IMG/VR virus record: IMGVR_UViG_3300046010_004758
Span: 1 to 21,317 of that record
Source: a virus
Strand: one strand, 5' to 3'
Length of the DNA: 21,317 nt
Position numbers and translations under genes: made by a program. Position 1 is the first letter of the stretch; every line of letters begins with the position of its first letter. Under the pieces are notes generated by a model that was not told the DNA's origin, made no database searches, and saw only the letters and a program-made list of their open reading frames with translations. Positions 7,370 to 14,391 of the stretch are shown in pieces.

Positions 7370-7695
7370 ATTCCTCCATTGTTCGGAGCGAACACTTGAT
7401 GCAACTGGATGTTGCAGTTTCATGTTGTCGGTATCGGACCGACCTCGCTTTTGAGGTGTAGGTGTTTTGCGAACCTTGGTAATACGGTAGCAGATAAATT
7501 TAGTGATTCGGTGGAGGCGCTCAAGATACGCTGAAAGAGGACGGGACGCGTACCGAGCAATCGACTCCACCGAATCTAGCGCTCGCGAAAGGGGTGCAAG
7601 CGCTATCAGCGCATTACCGAGAAGGGACGTTGACGGTAATGCGATTCAGTCCCAATGTTTTTACACACTAGGACTGAATTTTATCTTACTAGGTT
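7370..7695. other. Hairpin-rich non-coding stretch
   Basis: About 326 nt with no convincing gene. It is packed with inverted repeats: TGTTCG/CGAACA (7380-7394), TGCAAC/GTTGCA (7400-7416), GTCGGT/ACCGAC (7427-7443), ACCTC/GAGGT (7442-7457), a 12-bp perfect pair GATTCGGTGGAG/CTCCACCGAATC (7505-7516 with 7565-7576), TAGCGCT/AGCGCTA (7577-7605), CGCATTACCG/CGGTAATGCG (7610-7619 with 7634-7643) and ATTCAGTCC/GGACTGAAT (7644-7652 with 7671-7679). It could be a structured RNA, an origin, or a long 5' region of the transglycosylase gene. No tRNA cloverleaf or T-loop was found. Confidence 0.6.
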
Positions 7696-8151
7696 TTAGT
7701 CTAGTCTGCCCGAGCCGTAGGCATTGATTCCGTAGGCTTGGCACACTTGAGCGAAGGCGTGAGCATAAGCAATCTTCTGTTCATAAGACTGCCCGAATCC
7801 TCTCACCCACACTTCGTAACCGCCGTAATATCCCTTGTGTCCAGCATTGATGGACTTCAAGTAATTCACGAACGCTCCACGAGCAGGAGAAATGTTTATC
7901 CACGCAAACCCACAGACTCCACTAGGAACCACATAGGTTTTCTTTGTGAAATCGATATCGTTGCCAAGTGGCGTGGTCGGTGTCCCGACTACCATCGGCG
8001 TTGGTTTGCATGCTTCACCAGCGGCAAGACCCGCTTGATGAGCCTCTTTGTAAATGCGAGCGCATTCACGCTTGCCGAGGGTTTTCTTCTTTACGGCTTC
8101 GGTCTGTTCCTCAGCCCACTTTTCAATCAGAACGGTTTCTAACTGAGTCAT
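7696..8151 (-). CDS. Conserved actinophage hypothetical protein
   Basis: 151 residues from the ATG directly behind the standard leader (GTCCGAAAGGGGGACAG before ATG), preferred over an ATG 33 nt upstream that would put the leader inside the gene. The N-terminal ~60 residues are charged helix (ECARIYKEAHQAGLAAGEAC). The C-terminal domain (GVCGFAWINISPARGAFVNY, KGYYGGYEVWVRGFGQS, YAHAFAQVCQAYGINAYGSG, RLD end) resembles an uncharacterised family widespread in phages of Actinobacteria. No catalytic motif is evident. Function unknown; family recognition is from memory. Confidence 0.8.
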   Translation of the reverse strand: MTQLETVLIEKWAEEQTEAVKKKTLGKRECARIYKEAHQAGLAAGEACKPTPMVVGTPTTPLGNDIDFTKKTYVVPSGVCGFAWINISPARGAFVNYLKSINAGHKGYYGGYEVWVRGFGQSYEQKIAYAHAFAQVCQAYGINAYGSGRLD

Positions 8152-8311
8152 CTGTCCCCCTTTCGGACACTTCCAGTATATCAAACTCCCCTTGGTTATT
8201 CAAGTTGAATCTACGACGGATGCGTCGTAATTCGCTTTCAGAGATATACCCTAAAACGCCTTCAGAGCGCCCTAGGAGCCTTTTTCGGAGTCTCTTGAAC
8301 AGATTACCCAC
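8123..8311 (-). CDS. Small basic protein, 62 aa
   Basis: GTG start two bases after the stop of the small membrane protein gene, so translation is probably coupled. The N-terminus is strongly basic (NLFKRLRKRLLGR, ELRRIRRRFNLNN). The last ~25 codons coincide with the promoter and leader of the following gene, so this C-terminus may be under little protein constraint. It could be a membrane- or nucleic-acid-binding accessory. Family not recognised. Confidence 0.45.
   Translation of the reverse strand: MGNLFKRLRKRLLGRSEGVLGYISESELRRIRRRFNLNNQGEFDILEVSERGTDDSVRNRSD
8153..8203 (-). promoter_or_regulatory. Promoter/leader cassette (minus strand copy)
   Basis: On the minus strand: TTGAAT (8198-8203), a 17-bp spacer ending GTTTGA, TATACT (8175-8180), then the leader hairpin TGTCC (8165-8169), loop GAAAGGG, GGACA (8153-8157), and ATG at 8151. 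This copy matches the plus-strand cassettes nearly base for base. Confidence 0.8.
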
Positions 8312-8313
8312 GG

Positions 8314-8460
8314 CTATCGCCCACTAGCCTCTATTGACCCTACAAGCACAAAGACGAGCAATATAAGGAGCGCCATCCCTATGCCTTGGATATTGTCGAT
8401 GAGATTCTGTCCTTTACGGGTCAGCCTCAGATTGTGCTTCGTTAGAAATTTTTCTATCAC
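8314..8460 (-). CDS. Small single-pass membrane protein, 48 aa
   Basis: GTG start preceded by GGAGGACAGC. A basic N-terminal half (IEKFLTKHNLRLTRKGQN) is followed by one hydrophobic helix (MALLILLVFVLVGSI, ~29-43) and a short polar tail. The start overlaps the zinc-ribbon stop (GTGA). Small membrane proteins of this shape are common near lysis and early genes in actinophages. A holin-like or accessory membrane role is possible but not shown. Confidence 0.65.
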   Translation of the reverse strand: MIEKFLTKHNLRLTRKGQNLIDNIQGIGMALLILLVFVLVGSIEASGR

Positions 8461-8594
8461 GCTGTCCTCCTATCGTTGATTGACCGAACTACCCCATACA
8501 CCTCGAGAGAGATATCTGACTCGCACTCGAAGCAATATGTCCTGCCCCCGACCATAGTTAGTCGGAATTGTGTGCCACATAAATAACACTTCAT
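8457..8594 (-). CDS. Zinc-ribbon mini-protein, 45 aa
   Basis: MKCYLCGTQFRLTMVGGRTY, then CFECE: two CxxC knuckles (C3/C6 and C21/C24) separated by 14 residues, a minimal zinc ribbon. The ATG overlaps the stop of the ADP-ribosyltransferase-like gene (ATGA), and its own stop overlaps the next GTG, so it sits in a tightly coupled chain. It is too short for the automatic gene length usually applied but well supported by context. Confidence 0.65.
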   Translation of the reverse strand: MKCYLCGTQFRLTMVGGRTYCFECESDISLEVYGVVRSINDRRTA

Positions 8595-9247
8595 AGAATC
8601 ACCGCCTCAAACTCGTTACGTCCCGTGAACACTGCGATAATGTCTCGCTTCGAAATTTGTTTTTCAAGCACTATGCCCTCTTTGCTAAATCGTGTCGCAA
8701 ACCATTCAGCCTTATCTCGCTTGAGTGTCCATGAGATTCCATCCTCATTTAGACCCGGCTGGCATCCTCGATAAACCGTGACGGTATCTGCGAGAGATTC
8801 GTAGGCTAACTGCTCATCCCAATCCATAAGCCACATTCGTTTTTCTCTTTTAGAGCCAAACAACTCACGCCACTGCTTGAGATTCGCCCATCCATTCTCG
8901 GTGTCTGTCCATATCTGACCGAGCAATTTCCAGTAAGTGTTATCGTCGAGCAGATTTTGAATCTTGATAAAGGCTTCGACTCGATACGGTCTTTCGTGTA
9001 GCCAAACGACCTTCTCGAATTCGCCATTACGGAGCGCTTCATCGACCTGATTACTTTTGATTCGGAACTGCTCATTAGCCATTCCATTAGACCAAAACGG
9101 AACTTGATAGACCAGTGGATGACGTAGCATGGGAAAACCCATCGCGCCATTTTCTTCAAAGTATGGTTGCAACTCAGGATGTAATTCCTCGGTGCTACTC
9201 ATCATCTTTGCATACTCTTTGAGAGTATCGTTGAATTCAGATTCCAT
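8591..9247 (-). CDS. ADP-ribosyltransferase-like phage protein
   Basis: 218 residues with AGGAGGGGATAG right before the ATG. The C-terminal ~70 residues show an R-S-E-type layout: VTVYRGC (156-162, Arg160), GISWTLKRDKAEWFATRF (170-187, S-T-type strand with Ser172), then RDIIAVFTGRNEFEAVI (201-217) ending in a Glu-rich E-F-E turn. This matches the fold order of mono-ADP-ribosyltransferases. Related phage proteins with YRG...SWT...E.E are common in actinophages, from memory. The N-terminal ~150 residues are helical and Trp-rich, with no assigned domain. If active it would modify host proteins or RNA. The exact catalytic Glu (212 or 214) is uncertain. Confidence 0.65.
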   Translation of the reverse strand: MESEFNDTLKEYAKMMSSTEELHPELQPYFEENGAMGFPMLRHPLVYQVPFWSNGMANEQFRIKSNQVDEALRNGEFEKVVWLHERPYRVEAFIKIQNLLDDNTYWKLLGQIWTDTENGWANLKQWRELFGSKREKRMWLMDWDEQLAYESLADTVTVYRGCQPGLNEDGISWTLKRDKAEWFATRFSKEGIVLEKQISKRDIIAVFTGRNEFEAVIL

Positions 9248-10054
9248 CTATCCCCTCCTCTTCTTCAACTTATTATTCAGGATTTCTAACTGCTGTTCAA
9301 ATGACACGCCGTTCTTCTCTGCAAGGCTGGCAACTATCAATCTTTGATTCTCTAATTCGTAATCTTCACGAGGTGAGAACTTTGCCCATGATTCTGTGTT
9401 GAGCCATTGGCTAACTGCGCTTCTCTCTGTCTTGAGCCATTCGTAGGAAATCTTTCCGTCGTTATAGATTGAACGGATAATCTTCAGAGGCTCACCCGAG
9501 GCTGTTGGAGCATTCGCTTTCTCCTTGGCAATCTTGGCTTGCTTCTTGGCTTCTCTTTCTTGACGAGCCTTTTCTTTGGCAATCTTGTCAGCCGTAACGA
9601 TTCGGCTTGGACGATTTAGAACCTCGGCAGGAGCGCTTGGGTAGCAGACCGTACAAGCATCTTGACCAGCATCTTCAACTATTGTTTTCTCGTCATCGTT
9701 ACTGTATTGAACTAACCATGCGTAACGAGTTTGCGGGAAGCAGGTCGAGCAGTACATATCTTTGTGAACATGACCATCGCTCGATACAACCAAGTAAGCG
9801 CGAGTCCATGGGTCCTGCTCATAAATCTCGTTTAGTTCCTTCTGACGCTTTTTGATTGGGACTAATTTTTGCTTGAGAATCTCAATCTGCTTTTCATAAT
9901 GCTCAACATTGTCACTGGCGTATTTTGGATTCTTGATATAGAAATCTAAGGAATCTTGATAGCCAAGAATCTTTTCGCGGATTCTCCATTCGTCGTTGTA
10001 GAGATTTGATAGTTCGGTATCAATCTCAACAGCGAACTCTTTTGTCACCGCCAT
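9248..10054 (-). CDS. Actinophage protein with coiled coil and treble-clef-like Cys cluster
   Basis: 268 residues. The N-terminal ~75 residues form a charged coiled coil (HYEKQIEILKQKLVPIKKRQ). The middle has WTRAYLVVSSDGHVHKDMYC, STCFPQTRYAWLVQ and then ACTVCYPSAP: H-x-H, C-x2-C and a distal C-x2-C that could bind zinc. A second Lys/Ala/Glu-rich helix (~165-185) follows. This arrangement is one I recall in many mycobacteriophage and other actinophage proteins of unknown role. It heads the minus-strand run with its own promoter, and its stop abuts the next ATG. Confidence 0.75.
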   Translation of the reverse strand: MAVTKEFAVEIDTELSNLYNDEWRIREKILGYQDSLDFYIKNPKYASDNVEHYEKQIEILKQKLVPIKKRQKELNEIYEQDPWTRAYLVVSSDGHVHKDMYCSTCFPQTRYAWLVQYSNDDEKTIVEDAGQDACTVCYPSAPAEVLNRPSRIVTADKIAKEKARQEREAKKQAKIAKEKANAPTASGEPLKIIRSIYNDGKISYEWLKTERSAVSQWLNTESWAKFSPREDYELENQRLIVASLAEKNGVSFEQQLEILNNKLKKRRG

Positions 10055-10055
10055 T

Positions 10056-10110
10056 TTGTCCCCTTTCCCTTTTACAACCCCAGTTTAGCATTTATCAACA
10101 TAAAGTACAA
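10056..10110 (-). promoter_or_regulatory. Promoter and ribosome site for the 268-residue gene
   Basis: Minus strand: TTGTAC (10105-10110), 17-bp spacer, TAAACT (10082-10087), then a G-rich leader with AAAGGGGAC before ATG. The TAAACT and GGGG pattern matches other cassettes. A weak TTGT/ACAA pair can enclose the ribosome site. Confidence 0.65.
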
Positions 10111-10147
10111 TTAGCAGTAATCGTGTCCCCGTGTGACCCCGTTCGGG
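10106..10147 (+). promoter_or_regulatory. Divergent promoter and leader of the surface-protein gene
   Basis: TACAAT (10106-10111) is a plausible -10 and overlaps the -35 of the divergent promoter. The leader ends with CCC-GTTC-GGG (10138-10147), whose 3' arm is the Shine-Dalgarno GGGAG, again putting the ribosome site in a hairpin. No good -35 was found. Confidence 0.4.
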
Positions 10148-10151
10148 AGAT

Positions 10152-12272
10152 ATGTCGCCTTTGCGTATTTTGCGTATCATTTTTATCTGCCTAATTACCC
10201 TGTGGTGGGTTTTCATCCCTATGTCCGATTCAGCCTCGGCTAATCAGGTCGTGGCAACTGCTACGGCTAACGAGGGCTTTGTCCTCTACATGGACGCCCC
10301 ACAGGGCTATAAGGTCGACCAAGTGCTTTTTGCCTCCTATGGGACCCCGAATGGGACGAGCCTTGGCTCATGTCATGCCAGTAATTCTTTGAGCATCGTT
10401 ACCGCCGCAATCAAGAATGAGAATCTTGCGATTCCCGCGACCAATGGTGTTTTCGGAGACCCATGCGGTGGAACTTACAAACGATTGACCGTCTCAATTT
10501 CCTATCAACAAATTGCGCCATCTGCTCCGCTACCTCCGAACAATCTTGTTGCATCATCGAGCAATACCGATATCACTTTGACATGGAATGCGCCATCGAC
10601 TGGAACAGCCGTCGAGCGTTATGCAATTTTTTGGTCATCTGATAATTGGGCAAGTGGTCGAGCCGTAGCATCGACAAGCACTTCAATTACTTTACCAATA
10701 GAGGTTGTTGTTTATGACGGACGCGGTAAAGATTTTAGTTTCAAGATTCGCTCTGATAATGATTCATTGAGTCTTTATTCGGAATGGTCGAATGTAGCAA
10801 CTGTCTTTATTCCTGCTTTGGCTCCCGTCCCAACACCCACGCCCACCCCTTCTCCAACGCCTGAGAATTCTCCGAATCCTGAACCAACCGTTGCACCGTC
10901 TCCTTCGCCTTCACTGACTGTTTCTGATTCACCCTCTCCAAGTCCGACGCCAACGCCTGAACTTTCCCCTTCTCCCACTTCAGAGCCATCTCCAACTTCT
11001 CAACCTCAGCCAAGTAGTAGTCCTTCACCGTCGAGTGAGCCAACATCCAGCCCAACCCCAAGCCCATCGCCAACACAAACAGAATCAAGCCCATCTCCAT
11101 CGCCTAGTCCCTCCACGGCTCCAAGTCAGTCGCCTCAACCAACGGCGAGTCCTGAACCAAGTGAGTCGGCACCGTCTCCCACTCCTTCCCCTTCACATGG
11201 ACAAGGACAGGAATCAGAGCCTCAAGTTTCTCCAAGCCCGACACCTTCTGTAACTCCGACAACTCCATCTCAACCGACCCCGGAACCCGAGCCGTCCAAG
11301 CCTGAACCCACACCTTTGCCATCGCCTACTCCTTCACCTTCTCCTCAACCACAGCCTACTCCTGAACCCATTCCCATTCCGTCCCCTGAACCTCAGCCAA
11401 GTCCAAGTCCCGAAGCGACACCCTCTGTCGACCCTCAGCCCGAGCCAACTCCTGAGCCTTCTCAAGAATCTCAGGATGAACCTTCCGAGTCCCAAGAGGA
11501 AAGCGACCAGCCAAGTCAAACACCTGAACCACAACCATCTACAGAACCGTCGCAATCAGAATCAGAATCCACACCGTCGGAAGAAGAATCTTCAGACTCA
11601 ACTGAAAACGACGAAGCATCTTCACCTGTTGATAGTGAAGAGGATTCAGACCAATCGAATACACAACCTGAAGAATCCGAGACCGACGCTTCAACCGACG
11701 AAGAAGAATCAGAGTCACAATCGTCAACAGAACAAGAGCCAACCAATCCGTCCACAGAATCATCTGAATCTCCCATCGAAATTTTGAAAGATATCTTACA
11801 AGATGGAACTGTCACTGCCGCTGAGGTCAAGTCAATCGTGTCCTCGGCGCTTGAAGATGGAAAATTAGATGAGCAAGAGCGCGAAGTTGTTGCCTCAGCC
11901 ATCGTCGCTCAATTTGTTGATGCACCTGCCGTACCAGCCGAAGCACTGAAAGATGCAGGATTGGATTTCGCTGATTTACCAGCCGAAACCCCCGTGGATG
12001 TTAGAACGGACGAGGATGGAAACGCAGTGATTATCACTGCTGAAGTGGCTGATGCGTTAGAACTACTTGTATCGCCAACAGAAATTATCTCTGCGATTTT
12101 CGAATCACCTGCTCAACTTATTTTTGCTCTCGGAAATCTCGGTGCAGACATGTCAACTGAGGAGAGAGAAGAAGCAACAAAAACAATTATTGCCGCGACC
12201 ATCGTTGGCAATATCGCAACAACAGCCATAGGAACTGCCGCTATCGGTAGTATCGGATATAGGAGACCGTAA
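10152..12272 (+). CDS. Large secreted/surface protein: lectin-like domain, Fn3-like domain, Pro/Ser/Glu stalk, C-terminal membrane helix
   Basis: 706 residues. Signal/anchor at 5-30 ([20 protein letters not shown]). Residues 40-118 resemble the SUEL-type galactose-binding lectin domain: [14 protein letters not shown], then [29 protein letters not shown], with Cys74 and Cys105. Residues ~123-221 look like an Fn3 domain ([15 protein letters not shown]). Residues ~225-540 are low complexity, first Pro/Ser/Thr-rich, later Glu/Ser/Asp-rich. Residues 540-706 contain two acidic helix-turn stretches ([17 protein letters not shown]), a TPVDV strand region, [12 protein letters not shown] and a hydrophobic C-terminus ([20 protein letters not shown]). 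It could be a virion fibre or a lysogeny/infection-time surface protein binding glycans. It is coupled by TAATG to a membrane protein. Confidence 0.75.
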   Translation: MSPLRILRIIFICLITLWWVFIPMSDSASANQVVATATANEGFVLYMDAPQGYKVDQVLFASYGTPNGTSLGSCHASNSLSIVTAAIKNENLAIPATNGVFGDPCGGTYKRLTVSISYQQIAPSAPLPPNNLVASSSNTDITLTWNAPSTGTAVERYAIFWSSDNWASGRAVASTSTSITLPIEVVVYDGRGKDFSFKIRSDNDSLSLYSEWSNVATVFIPALAPVPTPTPTPSPTPENSPNPEPTVAPSPSPSLTVSDSPSPSPTPTPELSPSPTSEPSPTSQPQPSSSPSPSSEPTSSPTPSPSPTQTESSPSPSPSPSTAPSQSPQPTASPEPSESAPSPTPSPSHGQGQESEPQVSPSPTPSVTPTTPSQPTPEPEPSKPEPTPLPSPTPSPSPQPQPTPEPIPIPSPEPQPSPSPEATPSVDPQPEPTPEPSQESQDEPSESQEESDQPSQTPEPQPSTEPSQSESESTPSEEESSDSTENDEASSPVDSEEDSDQSNTQPEESETDASTDEEESESQSSTEQEPTNPSTESSESPIEILKDILQDGTVTAAEVKSIVSSALEDGKLDEQEREVVASAIVAQFVDAPAVPAEALKDAGLDFADLPAETPVDVRTDEDGNAVIITAEVADALELLVSPTEIISAIFESPAQLIFALGNLGADMSTEEREEATKTIIAATIVGNIATTAIGTAAIGSIGYRRP

Positions 12273-12439
12273 TGAAAGACTTTATCAACGACATGATTGG
12301 GCAACTTTGGACATTACTTGGAATGTTCGTTGCTTGGATTGTTTTAGATGGAACTGCGAAGGGAATCGTAGGTAACGCGATTTTGGCTACCCTTGCAATA
12401 TGGGCAGTTACTTATCCTCTTCGTCGCTCAAAAGAGTAA
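12272..12439 (+). CDS. Two-helix small membrane protein, 55 aa
   Basis: ATG overlaps the stop of the 706-residue gene (TAATG). Two hydrophobic segments (WTLLGMFVAWIVL and GNAILATLAIWAVTY) with a short Gly/Lys turn and a basic C-terminus (PLRRSKE). The shape suits a holin/antiholin-like or partner membrane protein for the surface protein. Its last 32 nt overlap the convergent membrane-protein gene on the other strand. Confidence 0.7.
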   Translation: MKDFINDMIGQLWTLLGMFVAWIVLDGTAKGIVGNAILATLAIWAVTYPLRRSKE

Positions 12440-12698
12440 GTTTGCGAGCGTTATGCTCTTCGCTTTTTGCGAATGGGCTGAACGCTCCATTGATTTCATC
12501 GAGAGTCAGTTTTCCATCATCAAGATATTCTCGAGCCAAGCGCTCTGCCACTGATGCAACTGCAAGCAGACCAGCCATTGATAACGCGATTATCTCGTCA
12601 ACTCCAAAGACCGCGCCAGCACCGAGAGTGCCTAGTGCGCCCACAGTAAAGACCGCGACCATTCGAGAGAGAATATCTTTGATTTTTTTCACTCTCAA
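12408..12698 (-). CDS. Holin-like membrane protein
   Basis: 96 residues: a basic N-terminus, then RMVAVFTVGALGTLGAGAVF (12-31) and DEIIALSMAGLLAVASVAER (34-53) as two hydrophobic helices, then LAREYLDDGKLTLDEINGAF and a charged tail. This order, including the D-G-x-L-x-x-x-E-x-x-x-A-F tail, is one I recall in candidate holins of actinophages. TTG is the start implied by the frame, with AGG 7 nt ahead; a GTG two codons in (12692) is an alternative. It overlaps the convergent gene by 32 nt and follows the metallopeptidase by 8 nt. Confidence 0.7.
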   Translation of the reverse strand: MRVKKIKDILSRMVAVFTVGALGTLGAGAVFGVDEIIALSMAGLLAVASVAERLAREYLDDGKLTLDEINGAFSPFAKSEEHNARKLTLLSDEEDK

Positions 12699-12706
12699 AG
12701 TTTAGC

Positions 12707-13231
12707 CTAGGCGACTTGTGCCAATTTAGCCCTCAACTCTTGGTTACTTATTTTTTGCTCCTCAACCCAACCTCGTCGAGACTGTGGGCATCGTGCTTTT
12801 GTCGGTCCATTCTTTCCGAGGACTTTGACACCTTTGTAGTGATAGGCGCCCTGTAAAGCCTCGGATGCTTCTTTGCCCATGAAGTGTCGGACTAAATCCA
12901 ATAGGCATGAAGCGAACTCGGGCTTGTGTCCATCTAGTCGTGTTAGGTGATGAGCGACCTCGTGAAGAATCACGAATCTCGTTCTAGCCCACTTAGGCAA
13001 TTTGATTGCTCGATTGCCATGATGAAATGTTGCACACGCTTTACGGCGACCTCGACCATCGAGAACGACGATAGGCGACTTCATGCGATATTTCTCAATC
13101 ACATATTTTCGAGACATGATTTTGTCTACGAACTTTTGGCATTCCTTGAGGGTCATCGGGTCTGTGTACTTGATGCCCGACATGTCCTCAGCGATATAAA
13201 GGCGACCTGCTTGGTCTTTGACTTTAGCCAT
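12707..13231 (-). CDS. HExxH zinc metallopeptidase-like protein (TIGR04338-like)
   Basis: 174 residues from the ATG behind the leader GGAAGGGAGAAAC, not the ATG 30 nt upstream. FVILHEVAHHLTRLDGHKPE holds the HExxH zinc site, and KPEFASCLLDLVRHFMGKEA and HYKGVKV follow. The N-terminal part has KECQKFVDKIMSR and a VVLDGRGRRKACATFH strand. This arrangement matches a family of putative metallohydrolases found in actinobacterial genomes and phages. Substrate unknown. It lies in a minus-strand unit with the holin-like gene. Confidence 0.8.
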   Translation of the reverse strand: MAKVKDQAGRLYIAEDMSGIKYTDPMTLKECQKFVDKIMSRKYVIEKYRMKSPIVVLDGRGRRKACATFHHGNRAIKLPKWARTRFVILHEVAHHLTRLDGHKPEFASCLLDLVRHFMGKEASEALQGAYHYKGVKVLGKNGPTKARCPQSRRGWVEEQKISNQELRAKLAQVA

Positions 13232-13232
13232 G

Positions 13233-13257
13233 TTTCTCCCTTCCGTGACCCAGTATA
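13233..13257 (-). promoter_or_regulatory. Promoter/leader of the metallopeptidase unit
   Basis: Minus strand CCCCCGTTTGATATACTGG with TATACT at 13252-13257, identical in its core to the promoter before 17974. The leader GGAAGGGAGAAAC supplies the ribosome site but shows no clear hairpin. The -35 region (near 13275) is poor. Confidence 0.65.
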
Positions 13258-13348
13258 TCAAACGGGGGTTTAGAAAGAATCAGAAAGTTGAGTCGCTCAG
13301 GCTCAGGTTTGATAGGACACGCCACGATTTGACACCCTTTTCCACCTT

Positions 13349-13398
13349 TTGATTCCCAACCCCAGTTGTGATATCCTTGAGGTGTCCGAAAGGGGGAC
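13349..13398 (+). promoter_or_regulatory. Promoter/leader cassette
   Basis: TTGATT (13349-13354), 17-bp spacer, TATCCT (13372-13377), then GTCC (13384-13387), loop and GGAC (13395-13398) flanking the ribosome site AAAGGGGG, and ATG at 13401. Confidence 0.75.
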
Positions 13399-13400
13399 GC

Positions 13401-13721
13401 ATGGGAAAGAAACTTGAGGGGTTCGAATGGAACCAACGTGTAAGTGGCGATTACGAATCTGTTGACAGATTTCTTCACGAGGGTCTTGTTACTCCCGAGG
13501 TTGCCAGCGCAGGAGAACTGCTTCTTGCCGCTGAATGGTTGTCGACTTATGACGCAGATAGTATCGAAGATGCTCAGAGATGGGCAAATGTAATCGGTTT
13601 CTTGGTCGCGGGTGCTGAAGCCAAAGAAAAGCGCACCGCGCTCGCAAAGGCAAAACGTGAATATGCCAAAGCCCATGGCATCAAAGTTTCTCAAGTCAGA
13701 GTCAAAAAGGAGACGAAATGA
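13401..13721 (+). CDS. Helical actinophage hypothetical, 106 aa
   Basis: The start is fixed by the leader hairpin just upstream (GGGGGACGC then ATG); the longer frame would include the leader. All-helical: ASAGELLLAAEWLSTYDADS, AQRWANVIGFLVAGAEAKEK, then a Lys/Ala-rich C-terminus (KAKREYAKAHGIKVSQV). Short helical proteins of the AE.L.AAEWL..Y kind recur in actinophage early regions, from memory. The stop overlaps the next ATG (ATGA). Function unknown. Confidence 0.75.
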   Translation: MGKKLEGFEWNQRVSGDYESVDRFLHEGLVTPEVASAGELLLAAEWLSTYDADSIEDAQRWANVIGFLVAGAEAKEKRTALAKAKREYAKAHGIKVSQVRVKKETK

Positions 13722-13942
13722 CAACTCAAATTGATAACAACGAGATATTGGATTTCGTTGAGTATGTCGATACTTTCTACAATCCAGTGACAGGCGTTTA
13801 TCCAATCGGAGGCGCAACTGTCGAGGTCATTACGAAAGCGACCAAGGCTTATGTTGGTTCGCTCAATGATGAGACAACATGGGGCGGTGGCGATAGCGTC
13901 GATAGAGAGCGCGTTCGCGACATCATCTTCCAACTTGTTTGA
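13718..13942 (+). CDS. Small hypothetical, 74 aa
   Basis: Translationally coupled to the previous gene (ATGA). Sequence has IDNNEILDFVEYVDTFY, VYPIGGATVEVITKATKAYV and a C-terminal helix (RERVRDIIFQLV). The stop codon lies inside the -35 of the next promoter. No family recognised. Confidence 0.7.
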   Translation: MTTQIDNNEILDFVEYVDTFYNPVTGVYPIGGATVEVITKATKAYVGSLNDETTWGGGDSVDRERVRDIIFQLV

Positions 13943-13989
13943 TTTACAACCGTAGTTAGGTTACACTCGAACTGTCCGAAAGGGGGACA
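13939..13989 (+). promoter_or_regulatory. Promoter/leader cassette
   Basis: TTGATT (13939-13944, containing the previous stop), 17-bp spacer with ACAACCGTAGTTAGG, TACACT (13962-13967), then the hairpin TGTCC (13973-13977), GAAAGGG, GGACA (13985-13989). Confidence 0.75.
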
Positions 13990-13993
13990 ATCA

Positions 13994-14350
13994 ATGAAAG
14001 TCAAAGTAACGTGGAAGGCATTCGGCAATAAGCCCGATGCAGGTCGTTTCATCTCAAGCGTTGAGTTTGAAACTGATTTCACAATCACAAATCCGTTGTT
14101 GTTATGTGATGTTATTTATCATGTGACTAACACTTACTCAGGCAATCTATGGAAAATCATTGAGCCTAAGTTATCTCCAACCCGAACTCACACAGCGCTC
14201 TCAGTAGGCGACGAAATCGAAATCGATGGACAGGTTTATGTCTGTGCTGATTTCGGATGGGTCAAGGCTGAAGAGGCTGATATCGAATACTTGTCTAGCG
14301 AATATGGGGACGGTGCAGTATTCAAAGTTCGTGAAAGTGTGAATTTCTAA
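13994..14350 (+). CDS. Hypothetical protein, 118 aa
   Basis: Own promoter and leader hairpin. Begins MKVKVTWKAFGNKPDAGRFI, beta-rich in the first half. The second half has a small barrel-like pattern (HTALSVGDEIEIDGQVYVCA, DFGWVKA), of the type 'SVGD.I..DG..Y.C...GW' seen in many phage early proteins, from memory. No catalytic motif. Monocistronic by layout, since another promoter follows at once. Confidence 0.75.
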   Translation: MKVKVTWKAFGNKPDAGRFISSVEFETDFTITNPLLLCDVIYHVTNTYSGNLWKIIEPKLSPTRTHTALSVGDEIEIDGQVYVCADFGWVKAEEADIEYLSSEYGDGAVFKVRESVNF

Positions 14351-14389
14351 CCATAGTTTGATATAATCAGAATGTCCGAAAGGGGGACA
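14339..14389 (+). promoter_or_regulatory. Promoter/leader cassette
   Basis: GTGAAT (14339-14344, overlapping the end of the previous gene), 17-bp spacer with CTAACCATAGTTTGA, perfect TATAAT (14362-14367), then the hairpin TGTCC (14373-14377), GAAAGGG, GGACA (14385-14389). Confidence 0.8.
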
Positions 14390-14391
14390 CA

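Noticed and set aside
7380-7480. tRNA-like hairpin cluster
   Set aside because: No 7-bp acceptor stem, no TTCRANY T-loop with a 5-bp stem and no 7-nt anticodon loop could be assembled on either strand.
7371-7570. N-terminal extension of the transglycosylase-like protein to an ATG at 7570
   Set aside because: The extension would run through hairpins, has no ribosome site and would bury the signal segment; GGAGG favours the ATG at 7369.
7969-8327. Plus-strand frames antisense to the conserved phage hypothetical
   Set aside because: They lack ribosome sites and cover a minus-strand promoter/leader cassette.
11516-11902. 128-codon minus-strand Ser/Asp-rich frame, and others antisense to 10775-11787
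   Set aside because: They are mirror products of the Pro/Ser/Glu repeat codons of the surface-protein gene.
13301-13330. Additional cassette-like AGGTTTGATAGGACACG
   Set aside because: Only the GTTTGATA core is present; there is no -35 at 17 bp, no leader hairpin and no start codon at the expected distance.
13224-13817. 197-codon minus-strand frame
   Set aside because: It runs antisense through a leader-supported plus-strand gene and two promoters, has low-complexity Arg/Phe content and no ribosome site.
13967-13980. Possible second SOS box (ACTCGAACTGTCCGA)
   Set aside because: Only one half-site matches; the right half lacks GTTCGA.
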